The notes: generated by a model from the letters alone, not told the origin. Positions 44,745 through 58,232 are shown, counted from the first letter of the stretch. The stretch is 64,000 nt of DNA from Solanum dulcamara (GCF_947179165.1 NC_077242.1:27724097-27788096), one strand, 5' to 3'. A program made the numbers and translations.

Positions 44745-46300
44745 TTAGGTGAAATGGTCTAGTGGACTCCTATACTTGTATGCTTTTTATATTTTTGAAC
44801 TCTTTTCCTTAACCCCTTATCAATTGCACCCTTAAACTCATCCGAACACAATATTTAATTTTTTTGACTATCAGTTATTCGTGTACCACAAACATTAGCA
44901 CATAATATTAAAAATAAGGAAAAGATTCAAAAATGTCCTTAATGTATTAGAAATGGTTCAGAATTGCCCTTCTTCCATCTATTGGATTAAATTTGTCCTT
45001 CCTTCCACCTTTTGGGTCAAAAATGTCATTAACATCTTAGAAATGGTTTAAAAATGTCCTTCTTCCACCTATTGGATCAAAAATGCCCTTATCCTATTAG
45101 TAATAGTTTAAATTTGTCCTTCCCTTTAACTATTAGATAAAAAATTCCCTTAACATATTATAAATGACTCAAAAATTTACTAATTCTAATTATATATGTC
45201 AATAATTTTTTTAATAGTACTTTGACAATTATTTAATTTTTTTTATTTGTATTTATTTTTGAAAAATTCTTGCTTATATGTCTTACCTAATAGAAGTCTT
45301 TGCTTCAAATAAAATATATGAACTAACGTGTGAATTAACCCGAATGTATATTGTATAAAAATGTTGTCTTAGTCACGGAGAAGAGGAGTTTCATTATGTA
45401 TGCCCATAAAAAGATTTAAAAAATCCTGAGTGTAAATACAGTATCAGTTAACATAGTTTATACAAAAATTTCAACAGTTTTAAAAGACTAAAATTGTTAG
45501 ACAATGGAAAAAATATATAATTAAGATGCTAATAGAAGTAAAATAAATTAAAAAGTTGAGTTTTAATTTGTTCAAATTTGAAGGCTAAAATAAATTTTTA
45601 AAAATATTTTGATGTTATAAAAATATTATATTTATTGATAAAATATATTAAGATCGCACGAAATGAGGGCATATTAAATAGTATTTAATATTTGATAAAT
45701 ATACTTTTAGAAGAATGGATAATTTGAATAATTTATAATAGGTTAAGGACATTTTTGATCCACTAGGTGGAAGGACATTTTTGATCCAATAGATGGAAGG
45801 ACAGAATTTCTGAACCATTTTTAATACGTTAAGGATATTTTTGAACCTTTTCCATAAAAATAATTGTAAGATAACACATGAAAAATAATGTGGGTATAGT
45901 CTTAAAAAAACCAAAACATTTTCATATTCTCATTCTCTCATTGTTCATATAGACCCTCATACTCTTTCTTTTTCATTTTTTCTTCATTCCCATGAAATTA
46001 TTTGAGTGTTCTTGTTAGTTTTCTTCTATTTTAACTTATTTATGCAAATATTTTCAACTTATTTTCATATTTAATTGTTGCTTAGTATGGATTTCATCTT
46101 CTATTTGTGTCGTTGTTTGATTTTGGATTTTAGTCGATTTATATTAATTTTAATGGAATTTTAAAAAGGTTTTGCTTTGTTTCATGCCTGATGTTAGTGT
46201 AAGAAGTTTTTGTAGTAGGAATTCAATAGCAAAGGGTTACGTACGAGGGTCCATAACACAAACTCATACAAGTATAAGAGTTCATTAGATCATTTCAATT
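44745..46300. mobile_element. Outer terminal-inverted-repeat element
   Basis: GAAATGGTCTAGTGGACTCC near 44753 is inverted near 46270-46300 (in reverse GAAATGATCTAATGAACTCT). The similarity continues through ATACTTGTATG and the CTTAACCCCTT/CGTAACCCTTT stretch. TATGTTTT occurs just outside both ends, a possible 8-bp TSD. The interior is noncoding and contains the Mutator-like MITE 44918-45853. Class is uncertain, hAT- or Mutator-like by TSD length. Confidence 0.5.
44918..45853. mobile_element. Mutator-like MITE with repeat-filled inverted ends
   Basis: GGAAAAGATTCAAAAATGTC at the left and GGAAAAGGTTCAAAAATATC at the right (in reverse) are inverted. TAAAAATAA at 44909-44917 and 45855-45863 is a perfect 9-bp TSD, the Mutator size. 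The left arm contains about three tandem units of about 80-90 bp (AAAATGTCCTT..TTCCACCTATTGGATCA) at 44935-45165; the right arm has one and a half inverted units. Confidence 0.65.
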
Positions 46301-46305
46301 ATGTT

Positions 46306-46952
46306 TTCATATCTTTGTCCTTACCATCCAACTTTGGCACATATTTATCCACTCACATTCACATGGCACAAAATTGCATTACCAAGTCTAGACCATCAAG
46401 TATTATACTTTTAGCTTAAGTACAGTTATCACACCAATATACATTCAATGTCATGCACAAATCCTCAACAGTTAATATAATCACAGAAATGCCCATTCCA
46501 CACAAAAATTTGGAGGGTCTCCCTTTTTCAAAATACATTATAGCTTATAGACTGTTGTGCGGACCTATTGTTCCTTTACAGGCACAAATAAGAAACAACA
46601 TATTTATAAATAAACTAGACTAGAAATAATCTGAACATGTCAATTCTATTAGATAGAACATTTGAAGAAAAGGAAACACGACAATTGAAATCCTTAGTTA
46701 GTGTGACAGATCCAAATGTAACCCATCCCCACAAAAAAACATGTAATGTCCCCAAATGCTTCAAATAAACATATAATACTGAAGTAAGGTATAACTGTGA
46801 AGCCCTAATCTTTTGGGTCTAGAATGTGAACGAGCTTCAATAGCCCTAGGAACATCAATGGTGGTCGGTGGTAATTGGAACACATAAAATGGGGGCTTTA
46901 TTATCCCCGATAATCTTAATGGTAGTAACCTCAACAAGTGGCGGTGGAGTGA
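46306..46952. other. Unassigned sequence
   Basis: Between the inverted-repeat element and the gypsy LTR. A short minus-strand frame (46761-46958, 65 residues) matches no family I recognise. It may be host DNA or an older element. Confidence 0.4.
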
Positions 46953-49900
46953 TGTCAATCCAGAGTCTATATTCTAGGCGTGGCCGTCACTCAAAACCAT
47001 TGCTGGCTCGAGCGAATCGTTGGCCTGGCATACTATCACATTGAATACTGACTAATGTGGAAACTTTTAAAAGATGAGCATACAATGCAATAACTTAGAA
47101 AACAATTCAATATAATTTTATAGTTGAAAATCTGATAACTATGCATATATTTGTAAAATAATGGTGAAATCCATAATTCAACTGACTCGTCTATAAAGCC
47201 TCTAACATATTAAAAATAAATTATCAGGACAAAACCGCAGGTTACCTGAATACTCTACCAGTGAAATATACAAACTACTAATTCTCAAAATAAATTGGCA
47301 ACCTACGAAAAGGAAGGGGGTCTCGCTAAAGCTGGAGAAAAGGGATCCAATGATGCATTTGTTGTCCATCTTGAATCCTGTATCTGCATCATTAAAAGAT
47401 AAAATATTAAATAAAATCAATGCATGAAATGTGCAACATGTAAAATAGATGATAAATAAATTTGAAGATAGACTAAAATAAGTCAACTGAGAAGCTAAGA
47501 CATGTTCTATATCACAACTCAAAAATGGGTGTGATGGAATTCATTTTATCCCACTAAAACAAGTCAGCATAAAATCCAATATAAATAGGAAATGCGGAAG
47601 TCAATAGAATGAAAGACTAAAATAGTTTCAATAATACGGATAACATAATATAACTCAAATATGACCTCCAAAATCTGGTTATCACGTGTACAAGTCTATA
47701 ATGTAATATAATAGATTCAAAAGAAATATAAGTCTCAATGTCATTATTTCTACAACAAAACAAGAATATAATAAAGGAGTACGAGGCGTCTGTTGAGATG
47801 ATAAGCAACTATATCAAAATCTTCCACAATAAGCCTCGGACGTAGTAGAAGAAAAGAAGGATTAATCACGATGACCCGAACTCATAACCTACACAAGTGT
47901 AGAAGCAAGTGAGTGAGTACCAAACAACATGATATTCAACAAGCAAACAACTAACTCTAAGTAAAGTAATATGGAACAGAAATACTCCCAACACTTCAAT
48001 CAAACCTCCACAACTACAAACAACCCAACCAAATATTCCACAATTTATAAAGCACACAACATGTATGGTAACACTTCAGCATAAACAAGACATCAATACA
48101 AATATTTCATATTCATCAATCGCAAATTCCATGACAAGCACTCACAAAGATCTCAATGATGTGCAATGCAATGAAATGAGCTGTCAAAGACAGTGATGCA
48201 TGTCTTTCATAACAATACACACCCGCTGAATATCAGGCTAGGAACTATGAGGAATCCACAAGGTCCTTGTACCCGTTGGAACCATTTTCTATCAACATAT
48301 TCATCAATTGCCGAAATTATTTTCTATTGAAATCATCATCAAAATAGATATCATCACAATATTTCAAAACCAATGCTAATAGGCATGTTAACACAAATAG
48401 TGAGAAGATGACAAATTCCATAACAATATACAATTCATATCAACAAAATCTTGATATATCACTAATAAAGAGTCAAATATAACCATTTAAATCATCCACC
48501 ATACATCACAAATCAATAAACCATCAGTTTTCTTTTCATTTCTCTTTTTCATCGTTAGAATCATTCAATATGAACATGTGACCACAATTATCAAACCCTT
48601 CACCAACTTCCATTACTCTCCAACACATACATAAGAAATATAAGGTTTTATATACTTACCAAAGGATCAAAAAGTACACTTGCTTTAAACACATAATCAA
48701 TCAATCTGATACTTGAGCTTTTCCTCTCCGTTGAGTCTATAAATCAACACAATCTATTCAAAGATGGAATCACAACAAGAATTCAAACTAACAACATTCA
48801 TATCAAAGATTTTAGAAATCAGGGCCAAATTGACCCAAAAACTCATTTCCAAAAAGTAGGGTTAATTTTGAAAATTTATGTAACATCATGTTATCTAAAG
48901 AATTTACAACTCACTAATAAAAACAACTCCAAAAATTGACTTGAAATCAGCACTCAATCACCACTTATTTCGAACCTAGAATTGTTGAAAAAATTTCCAA
49001 ACTTTGAAGTTCAAAACCAATAAATTGAGGTTTAAAATCATAAATAATAAGCGGAAAATGAAGATTTAGGGTTATGAATACTTACACAAAAGATTTATCA
49101 CAAAAAAAACCATTTGAAATGGCTTCCCAAGAGTTCTCAAAGCTCAAAAATGGTGAAATAGGGTTGAAACCCCAACTCAAACATAAAATATTTCTTGAAA
49201 AATATCTTACCAAAGGCATAAAAAAGTTCAGATATGAAATTTCATCGAAAATGGAGTTAACATCGACTTTAAAATTCTCAATTTATTAAATTTTAACTTT
49301 ACCGAAAAAATCCCAAATTTTACGCAATTAATATGAGGAAAAATAATTGATGAATCAATATATTTATGCCAAAATCAGTTTATCCAAAACATAAGGATCC
49401 TAATTATATCTTTTTTTTTATCAAAAATACAATCCAAATCAATAGAACCCTAATTTTTCCATGAAATTCACGAATACAGAAAGACAATCAGATGAAGAAA
49501 TCACGAGAGATAGTTAAATTGAAGATCATATACTAACTCCCATATTAAATCGAGAAGAAAGCAACAAGAATCACTCCATTCTAAGCTTTAGAACTCTCAA
49601 TATGTTCAAAATACCAAATGAATAGTCTGGAATTTAAATACCTGAATAACAATGTTTTGCACCAGAAACCATCACTTTAATTTTTTTACTAAAAAGGCCG
49701 TAACTCCCTCATACGATAGCGAAATAACTCAATTCTTTTTCTCAAGAATTTCGAATCATAATACAGACCTACTCGATTAATCAAAGCTCAATTTCATGCT
49801 AGTTTACCTAGTCAAATATTATTTCTGCTTGGTAAATAAGTTTTTATATTTTTTGATAAAAGTCCATTCTCGACTTAGCAAAAATTCCCCAAACTTCGCA

Positions 49901-49963
49901 AATCATTCCTATAATTCATGCTCAAACTTTTAAAAGTTTTGAAGTAATTTTATGATCTTTAAA
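46953..49963 (-). mobile_element. Gypsy-type LTR (LTR-E), truncated by LTR-A
   Basis: On the plus strand it begins TGTCAATCCAGAG, the LTR 3' end in its own orientation. Landmarks follow the solo LTR at 5500-18037 (CTGGCTCGAGCGAATCG near 46995). GGTTCTGAGCC-type wording, inverted, lies near 47880-47920. The last stretch (about 49680-49960) matches the 5' part of that solo LTR, which would continue some 300 bp further; it stops where LTR-A starts. No primer-binding site lies beyond 46953, so it is a solo or 3' LTR. Confidence 0.65.
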
Positions 49964-50536
49964 TGTCACAAACCAAGCTAGGCCCTAGGGGTGATACGAC
50001 GGTTAGAATTCTGAGGGATCCCAACCAATCCTCTTAGCATACATCGCATAGATAAGTTAAGTAAAAGACATCAATAAAAGCATAAGCGAAAGATAAGTCT
50101 CAAACTGAAATCTCGAATAGAAATAAAGCTCAAAACAATACGTCTAAATAATCGGAGTTACATACTCAATGAACATTTAAACATGCCTCTACTAGTCTAG
50201 ATGGGGCATAGGACATGCTCCTAGCTCACTAACATGAAAGTAAAAGTCATAGGAATATAAGAAGTCATGAAGTGTCACGTCCTCGAAACATGAGGACTTA
50301 CCAACAATGGAAGTAGTACTCAAACTCTAGCTACAAGTGGGACGTGCGTCATGGTTGTCGGAGCCTACATTATGATACAGTATAAGTAAAAAACATGCGT
50401 TAGTCATGGAATGCACTAAGTATATAAAAAGTATGCATGAACAATGATAATAGGACATAGACAATATGAACATGGGATGCATGACTAATATCTTGAAAAC
50501 ATGAGTAAAACTTGAAAACATTTGAATATCATAATC

Positions 50537-52447
50537 TGATTTGGCGTACTCTCATAGTCTTTGAGACTTTAGGTACTAAAGGTGTTTTAAGGTTGAGGAG
50601 GTTAGCTGTGCTTTTAGCCGGATGAGGAAGGGGAGAGTGACAAGGCCCGATGAGATTCCGATAGACTTTTGGAAGAACACTGACAAGGTAGATTTAGAGT
50701 GGTTGACTAAGTTATTTAATGTTATTTTAAAGACTGCTAAGATTCCTGATAAATGGAGGTGGAATACTATGGTTCCATTATACAAGAACAAGGGTGATAT
50801 CCAAAACTGTAATAATTATAGGGGTATCAAACTTCTAAGCCATACTATGAAGATTTAGGAGAGAGTGGTGGAGATGAGGGTGAGGAGAGGAGTGTCAATC
50901 TCAGAGAACCAGTTTGGGTTCATGCCGGGGTGGTCGACTACTAAAGCAATCCATCTTATGCAGAGACTGATGGAGAAATTTAGAGAAAGAAAAAAAGATC
51001 TCCATATGGTGTTCATTGACCTTGAAAAGGCTTATGACAAAGTACCAAGAGATGTTCTCTGTAGGTGTATGGAGGTTAAATGTGTCCCAATAGTATATAT
51101 TATGACGATAAAGGACATGTATGATGGAACCAAGACTCGGGTTAGGATGGTGGGAGGTGAGTAAGAGCATTTTCCTGTTGAGGTGGGACTATATTAGGGA
51201 TTGGTGTTGAGCCCTTTTCTTTTTGCCTTGGTGATGGATGAGCTGACACGGTCTATTTAGGAGGAGGTTCCATAGTGTATGCTATTTGCGGACGATATAG
51301 TTGTGATTGATGATACTCGGGATGGAGTTAATGATAGGTTGGAGGTTTGGAGACAAATGCTGGAGTCCAAAGGGTTCAGATTGCGCAGGAACAAAATAGA
51401 ATACTTGGAGTGCAAATTTAGTGTTGTGATGGAGGAAGAAGGCAGGGAAGTGAGGCTTTCCATCTGCCCTATCCCCAAGACAGAAAGCTTTAAATACCTT
51501 GGTTCCATCATCTAAAGTAGCGAAGACATTGATAATGATGTCACACACCGCATTGGGGTAACATGGTTGAAATGGAGACTAGCTTCTGGAGTCTTGTGTG
51601 ATAGGAAGGTACTGCCTAAACTTAAATGTAAGTTCTATAGAATGGTGGTTAGACCAGCGTTGTTATATGGAGTGGAGTGCTAGCCAGTAAAGAACTCCCA
51701 TATTCAGAAGATGCATGTTGCGGAGATCAGGATGCTGAGATGGATGTGTGAACACACTAGGAGTGATAAGATCAGAAATGAGGTTATTTTGGAGAAGGTG
51801 GGAGTGGCATCCATGGTTGACAAGATGAGAGAAGCGAGATTAAGATCATTTGGGCAGTGCAGAGAAGGGGTATCGATGCCCGAGTTAGGAGGTGTTAGCG
51901 GTTGGATTTGGGGGCTATGCGGAGGGGTAGGGGTAGACCAAAAAAATATTGGAGAGAGGTGATTAGACAAGATATGATAATACTCTATATCATCGAGGAC
52001 ATAACCTTAGATAGAAAATAGTGGAGGTCGCGGATTAGGGTAGAAGGCTAGTAGGGATATAATAGTGTCTTACCGTATATCGATTTAGGGTAGTCGTAGG
52101 TCTAAGCGTGCCTTTATAGTTGTGTTGCTATTGCCTTTGATTATTGCAGTACTTTGCTATAGTTATTGTTCTTGTCTTGTAAATTTTGCATTGCATTTTA
52201 TTTTTATTTTTATTGTTATTTCTATTTTTACTATTTATTTATTTATTTTATTTTATTATTTTTTCTTTTTTTCTTTTTTCTTTATGCTATATATATTATT
52301 TTTTTCTCTCGTATTTGAAACTATGACCTTTAAGCTGAGGGAATTTCAGAAATAACCTCTCTATCTCTATGAGGTAGTGGTAAGGTCTGCGTACATCCAA
52401 CCCTCCAGACCCCATTTGTGGGATTCCATTGGGTATGTTGTTGTTGT
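50537..52447 (+). mobile_element. 5'-truncated RTE-type LINE
   Basis: It is flanked by the 17-bp direct repeat ATTTGAATATCATAATC (50520-50536 and 52448-52464), a typical LINE TSD. Length 1911 bp. It carries the second half of a reverse transcriptase and ends with a T-rich stretch, the module GTAAGGTCTGCGTACATCC and a GTT tail. It lies in LTR-A in opposite orientation. Confidence 0.88.
50600..52020 (+). pseudogene. LINE reverse transcriptase remnant
   Basis: Order: [57 protein letters not shown] (first catalytic aspartate), LLFADDI-type box ([13 protein letters not shown] at about 51279), then SFKYLGSII and, after a frameshift, KMHVAEIRMLRWMCEHTRSD. Stops at about 50856, 51162, 51194 and 51513 and a shift near the C-terminus show it is dead. 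The endonuclease half is absent because of 5' truncation. Confidence 0.85.
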
Positions 52448-54415
52448 ATTTGAATATCATAATCATATGCTCAATGCATTATAAACATCATGAGAGCTTA
52501 TACCTTACATATACCTTTGTGGGATAGGACCTTAACCGACAGTTAAGACCATGCAAGCTATAACATGAAATCCGATGTAACTCTCACATCGAGAAGAGAA
52601 AGGCTACTTACCAAGGTAGACTTCGTGTGAACATCTTTAACTTTGAGCTACCTATAAATCCACTATCTAGGCCATAAAGTCAATCTATGCGGGCAACGTA
52701 GTTAGGGACTAGAGGTTGCTACTAGGGTTCTCTTGGGTCTCTACTTGAGCTTTTAGACCAAACCCCACCTCAATGTCTCTTTGGTGCATAGTCAATACCC
52801 TATGGAATTCATAAATCATAGTCATTAACATCATTAGGAAATGCTATAATTAATACCAATCCAGCATCATATGAAAGTCATAAGAGTAGCTCATTAAGAT
52901 GATTGATTCATACAAGAAAACCTTTGGTCTTTATGAATCGGTGAGAGTGAGAAAATCATTCACCATATTTAAATGAGTGTGTGAGAAAAACCCATCACAA
53001 TATTTATACTTGCTTGAAATATCATTGAAATCATAATTCATCATCATTCATTACTTTATGAGTCATTCATAATTCCTTGAGGATCATTCATAAATCGTTC
53101 ATAAAAAATCTTTATCAATCATAATTATAATTCTTAAATTCATACTTGAAAATAGCACAAGGCATGGGCCTATGAAAATCAACTTGAAATAATGTAATAA
53201 AATTTAAATCATGGATAATTATATCAATGATAATGAAATAAAATACAATTGAATTGACCTAATGCAATTTCATAAGAATTAGGGCTAGAGATAATCATTA
53301 AAAAAACTTGAGAGAAAAGCCTTTGGGACTTCATGAATGGAAAGATCCATGGATGAATTCCCACATACCTTGATAAAGCCAAGTAAGAAATCTAGAAAAG
53401 GACACTTGAATTCTTGGAGTCCTACTTTGCCTTGAAGGTGGATCCTTGGGAGAGTATTTTAAAGAGAGAAATACCGTAACTAGTGATTAGAGAAGGAATG
53501 GAAAAATTGAAGGGTTTGGGTAGTTATAGTCTTTAGGAATAGGCTTTAAATGACGTAGTCTAGGAATTAAACAAGCAGAAAAGAATGAAAATATCCCTTT
53601 TAAAAATATCGAAGTCCCTTTTTGCGAGGTCGGTCGAGCCCGCCTTCTTAATCAGTGAGTCACCAACCTACCTACTTTTCTTGCAAAAGTGCCTCAAGAA
53701 TCTGATCAGAAACCTTTGAATATTTTGGTAAGAAGACATGGCTCGCTGACCCATTCCTCGGGTCACCCTTTACTTCCTCGACTCGCCAACTTGTCCGGCA
53801 TTATGATTAAGAATCTGTGATGTTTTTGGTGAGAGCATTCAGCTCGTTAAGTCTGTTCGGTGAGTCAATGATTTGATCACTTCCCTCTCTTAATTTCTCT
53901 TTACCCTGCCAACTTCTCTTAACATTTTGGCAAGGCTACTAAGCTCGTGAAGCCCGTTTGGTGAGTTGCTAATATTATCCCTATCCTCCTCGAAGTTTTC
54001 CTTTCTGAGTTAAAACTCTAAGGGACTTTTGGCTAGCTCTATGTTCATTTTGGTGACATAGCGAACCATTTCGACGAGTCCTCAAGTACTTTTGTGAACT
54101 TAAACAGCCAAATTTCACTGTTTTCCTCTTCCAACTCAAAGTTTTAACTTTTCAACTTCTAGAGCCTCATAATATCTCCCCCTTGAGAATATTTGTCCTT
54201 GAATATTATCAACTAGAATGAAAAGAGTAGGAAACGGAACATAACAGCCCAACATGAATGCAATAACATAATTAAAAATGCATAAACCATGAGAATTTTA
54301 ATTTTAACATAAATCATAATTTAAAATCAACTTTATGAGCATGTATGCATATGAAAACATGAGAATGACTTAGACACTTGATTTTGAAGGAGTGACCATC
54401 AAAGAACTTAATACC

Positions 54416-57180
54416 TCAACTAGGACTAGAAGGAAAGAGATGAGGATATCGTGAAATCATATCAGCTTCGGCCTCCCATGTAGCACCTTTAACCTTTTGG
54501 TTTCTCCACAACCTGGATGAAACGTCTTTGTTCCTCAACCGTCTAACTTGCCAGTCTAGAATCTCAACCGGAACCTCCTTATAGGATAAACTCTCTTTCA
54601 TATAAATGTTGTCCAAAGTCATAATAGAGCTAGCATCACCCACACACTTCCTCGATAATGACATATGAAACTATAGATGCATCAATGCTAAATTCGAGGG
54701 CAAATCCAACTCATATGCCACTTTGCCAATCCTTCTTAAAATCTAATATGGGCCTACATATTGGGGACTGAGCTTCCCCTTCTTGCCAAATATATCACAC
54801 CCTTCATGGGTGAGAGTTTAAAATATACCCAATCATCTACCTCAAACTCAAGTTCCCTTCTTCTCATATATGAGTAAGACTTATGTCGGCTCTGCGTAAT
54901 CTTCAATATTTCTCTAATAAGTCTCACCTTATCTATGGCCTCATGTACCAAATCATTCCCAATAAAAGCTATTTCAACCACTTCGAATCAACCAATTGGG
55001 GACCTAAATATCCTACCATATAAGGCCTCAAATGGAGCCTTTTGAATACTAGAATAGTAGTTATTGTTATAAGCAAACTCGATCAATGGCAAATGATCAG
55101 CTCAATTACCTTTAAAGTTAATTACACAAGCTCTCAACATATATTATAATATTTGAATAGTATGCTCAACTTGACCATCGGTTTGCGAGTGAAAAACCAT
55201 ACTAAGCTTAACTTGTGTGCCAAGACCCCTTTGGAAAGACCTACAAAATTGAAATGTAAATTGAGTTCCTCGATCCGAGATGATAGATAATAGAACATCA
55301 TAAAACTTGACGAATATAAAGTTTAGCATAATCCTTAGCAGAATATGAAGTCTTAACAGAAGAAAATATGTCGACTTAGTCATTTGGTCAATAATCACCC
55401 AAATTGAATCATGTTGCCTACGGGTATGAGGCAAATCCGTAATTAAGTCCATATTCAAGTCTTTCCACTTTCAAGTAGGAATCTCAATGTCTGGAGCCAA
55501 ACCTCCCAGTTTTTTATGCTCAAACCTTCACTTATTTATAAATCATACATTAGGCCACAAACTCTGCAATATCCCTTTTCATGTCATTCCACCAATACAC
55601 TTTCCTCAAATTTTTATGCATTTTTGTGGAACCCAAATGAATAGAATACCGTGAACTATGAGCTTCGTAAAATATCATTTCCCTTAGGCCATGGACATAG
55701 GGAACACACAAATAGACTTTATATCACAACACACCATCCCCCTTGGGAGAAAGCCTCAAAGGCTTTTTTGGCAACCGCTTTCTCCAACTCAATCAAAGTT
55801 GGATAATTATCTTGATTTTCCTTAAATTTTGCCACAAGAAATGATTTAGAATCATTTTGAACCACAACGCCACCATCCTTCTAATCAACCTAGCGAATAC
55901 TTAAATGAGCTAATCTATGAATATCACGAACCAAATCCTTTTTCTCATCCTTAATATGGGCAACACTATTTATGAACAATATACAAAGAGAATCAACAAC
56001 CATATTTGCCTTACCTGAAGGGTACAACACACTCATATCGTAATCCTTCAATAACTCAAGCCATCTTTTTTTTTGAAGGTTCATATCCTTTTGGTTGAAT
56101 ACGTATTATAAGCTCTTATGATCGGTGAATACACCAACATGGACACCATAGAAATAGTGTTTCCAAATCTTTAAAGCAAACACAACCACCGTCAACTCCA
56201 AGTCATGAGTCGGATAGTTCTTTTCATGTACTTTAAGTTTCCTAGAAGCATAGGCTATCACCTTACCATTTTGCATCAAAACACAACCAAGACAAACTCT
56301 TGAAGCATCACAATATACTACAAACCCATCAGATCCTTTCGATAAAATCAACACTGGAGCGGAGGTAAGCCTATCTTTCAACTCTTGGAAACTTTCTTCA
56401 CATGCCTCGGACCATTGAAATTTCACCTTCTTTTGAGTCAAAGTAGCCAAAGGCGATAAGATGGAAGAGAATACTTCCATGAACCATATATAATAACCGG
56501 CTAATCCCAAGAAACTATGAATATCAGAAGGAGACAAAGGTCTAGGCAAATTCTTAACCGCTTCGATTTTCTTAGGATCCACCATAATTCCTTCTCTCTA
56601 GATGATATGGCCAAGGAAAGCTACCTTAACCAAAACTTACACTAGCTAAACTACATACACAATTGATAATCGTTGAGAATTTGTAAGACAATCCTCAAAT
56701 GATTGGCATGCTCCTCTTCATTGCAAGAATAGACCAAAATATCATCGACGAACACAATAACAAATATATTTAAATATTGCTTGAACACATTATTCATCAA
56801 ATCCATAAAATCTTTAGGAGAATTCGTTAGTCTAAAATACATAACCAAGAATTCAAAGTAACCATACCAAATTCTAAAAGCCATCTTCGGAATGTCACAT
56901 TCCCTTACTCGGAGTTGATGATAACCCGATCAAAGATCAATCTTTGAAAAGTAAGTTGTACCTTAAAGTTGATCGAATAAGTCATCAATCCTTGGAATGA
57001 GATACTTATTCTTAATCGTGACCTTGTTCAATTGCCAGTAGTCAATACACATATGGAACCATCTTTCTTTCTAACAAAGAGAACTTGGAGAGACACTCGA
57101 TCTAATGAAACCCTTATCCAATAAATCCTTCAACTGATCCTTTAGCTCCTTAAGTTCTGCCAGGGCCATTCGGTAAGGAA
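54416..57180 (-). pseudogene. pol: Gypsy-3 pol: RT, RNase H, integrase, chromodomain-like end
   Basis: From high to low coordinates: [20 protein letters not shown] (about 57000) and FVDDILVYS (about 56740) of reverse transcriptase; RNase H with [13 protein letters not shown] and FTDHKSL (56106-56330); KANMVVDSL (about 55990); integrase with MNMDLITDLPHTR, SIISDRGTQFT and SQTDGQVEHTIQ, so the DDE residues are kept (55144-55458); then 54754-54981. The end VEILDWQVRRLRNK...WEAEADMISRYPHLF (54416-54570) is the chromodomain-like tail of Tekay-type elements. At least six stops or shifts separate these frames. Confidence 0.85.
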
Positions 57181-58232
57181 GAATAAAGATAGGTTGGGTA
57201 TTGGAAAGAAGATCAATACTAAAGTCTATTTCCCTTTTGGGAGGGATACCTAGGAAGTCATTGGGAAAAATTTTGAAAACTTGTTAACAATCGGAACTAA
57301 CTCAAGAGTAGGAGCTTCAGAATTTGTATCCCTAAACTGGAAAAGATAATAGATGCAACCCTTGAAAATTATTTTTTGAGCTTTAAGGCATGAAATAAAT
57401 TGACCTTCAAACACAAAATTACTACCTTTCTGTTCTAGGACTGGCTCATTAGGGAACTGAAACTTAACCACACAAGTTCTGCAACATATGGAAGCATAAC
57501 ATGCATGAAGCCAATCCCTACTAAGAATAACATCAAAATCGGTCATATAAAGCTCACAATATCAATTGAGGTGATTTTTATGAAAATATGAAACTGGATA
57601 ATTCCTGTCGACTCTTTTAGCCACAACTGAATCACCAATAAGAGTGTATACCAAAAAAGGTTCTAACATGATCTTGGGACTAACAACAAATTTCATAGCA
57701 AGATAAGGAGTAATTAATGATAGAGTAGCACCTGAATTCAATAATGCATAAAAATAAATTTCAAATACTTTCAATGTACCTATCAAAAAATCAACCAAAT
57801 ACTCTAACTACTGGCGAGTTTACAAAGCATAAAAGTTGTTTTGGTGCTGATCGCCACCCGAAGTACTACCCTGCTAAATTGGATGGCCTGTAGCCTAAGT
57901 TTAAGCCTGGGATCGGGCACCATCTCTATAATTATTAGCATGATGACCCGTCTTACCACATCTTTAACATGCAACCAATCCTGCCAAGCATTCTCCTCTA
58001 TGGTTTCTTCCATATTTCTTGCACGGGGGAATGACTTGGCCACTCAAAGCTCCTCCTTGAACCTTAGGGTTAGGCATCCTATCCTTATCAAACTTTTAAT
58101 CCAAAGTGTTTGAAGAATTTTGAACAGAGTACTTTTGGAAAAATTTAGGATGACCACTATTTCTGGAATTACCATATAAGAACTCACCACCATCAGTTCA
58201 AGCCCTCTTGGACTCCCTTCTAGACCTCTCTT
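57181..58232 (-). pseudogene. Gypsy-3 gag C-terminus and protease
   Basis: The gag tail at about 58220-57810 includes FDKDRMPNPKVQGG-like text and a zinc knuckle C.RCGKTGHHANN with a stop in it. The protease at 57798-57250 includes TLKVFEIYFYALLNSGATLS, an NSGAT in place of the DSGAT/DPGAT active site (aspartate lost), then SVVAKRVDRNYPVSY and TDFDVILSRDWLHACYASI. Confidence 0.75.

Larger units (their letters stand above)
49964..54171 (-). mobile_element. 3' LTR of gypsy-3 (LTR-A), interrupted by a LINE
   Basis: The plus strand begins TGTCACAAACCAAGC and ends GAGCCTCATA, next to a polypurine tract in reverse (ATATCTCCCCCTTGAG). Without the LINE it is about 2.3 kb. It shares R-like and mid-LTR sequence with LTR-B and LTR-C (for example CACATACCTTGAT.AAG.C near 53370) but has its own CG-rich word set at 53620-54110 (CTCGCTGAC, GACTCGCC, GGTGAGTC). 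Confidence 0.75.
54172..58232 (-). mobile_element. Interior of gypsy-3, decayed and 5'-truncated
   Basis: The minus-strand order is gag C-terminus, protease, reverse transcriptase, RNase H, integrase, chromodomain-like tail, polypurine tract, then LTR-A. At 58233 the gag segment abuts LTR-B, which belongs to another element, so the 5' part of gypsy-3 is cut off. Confidence 0.85.

Noticed and set aside
46761..46958. 65-residue minus-strand frame as a gene
   Set aside because: No recognisable domain, and its 5' end overlaps the edge of LTR-E.
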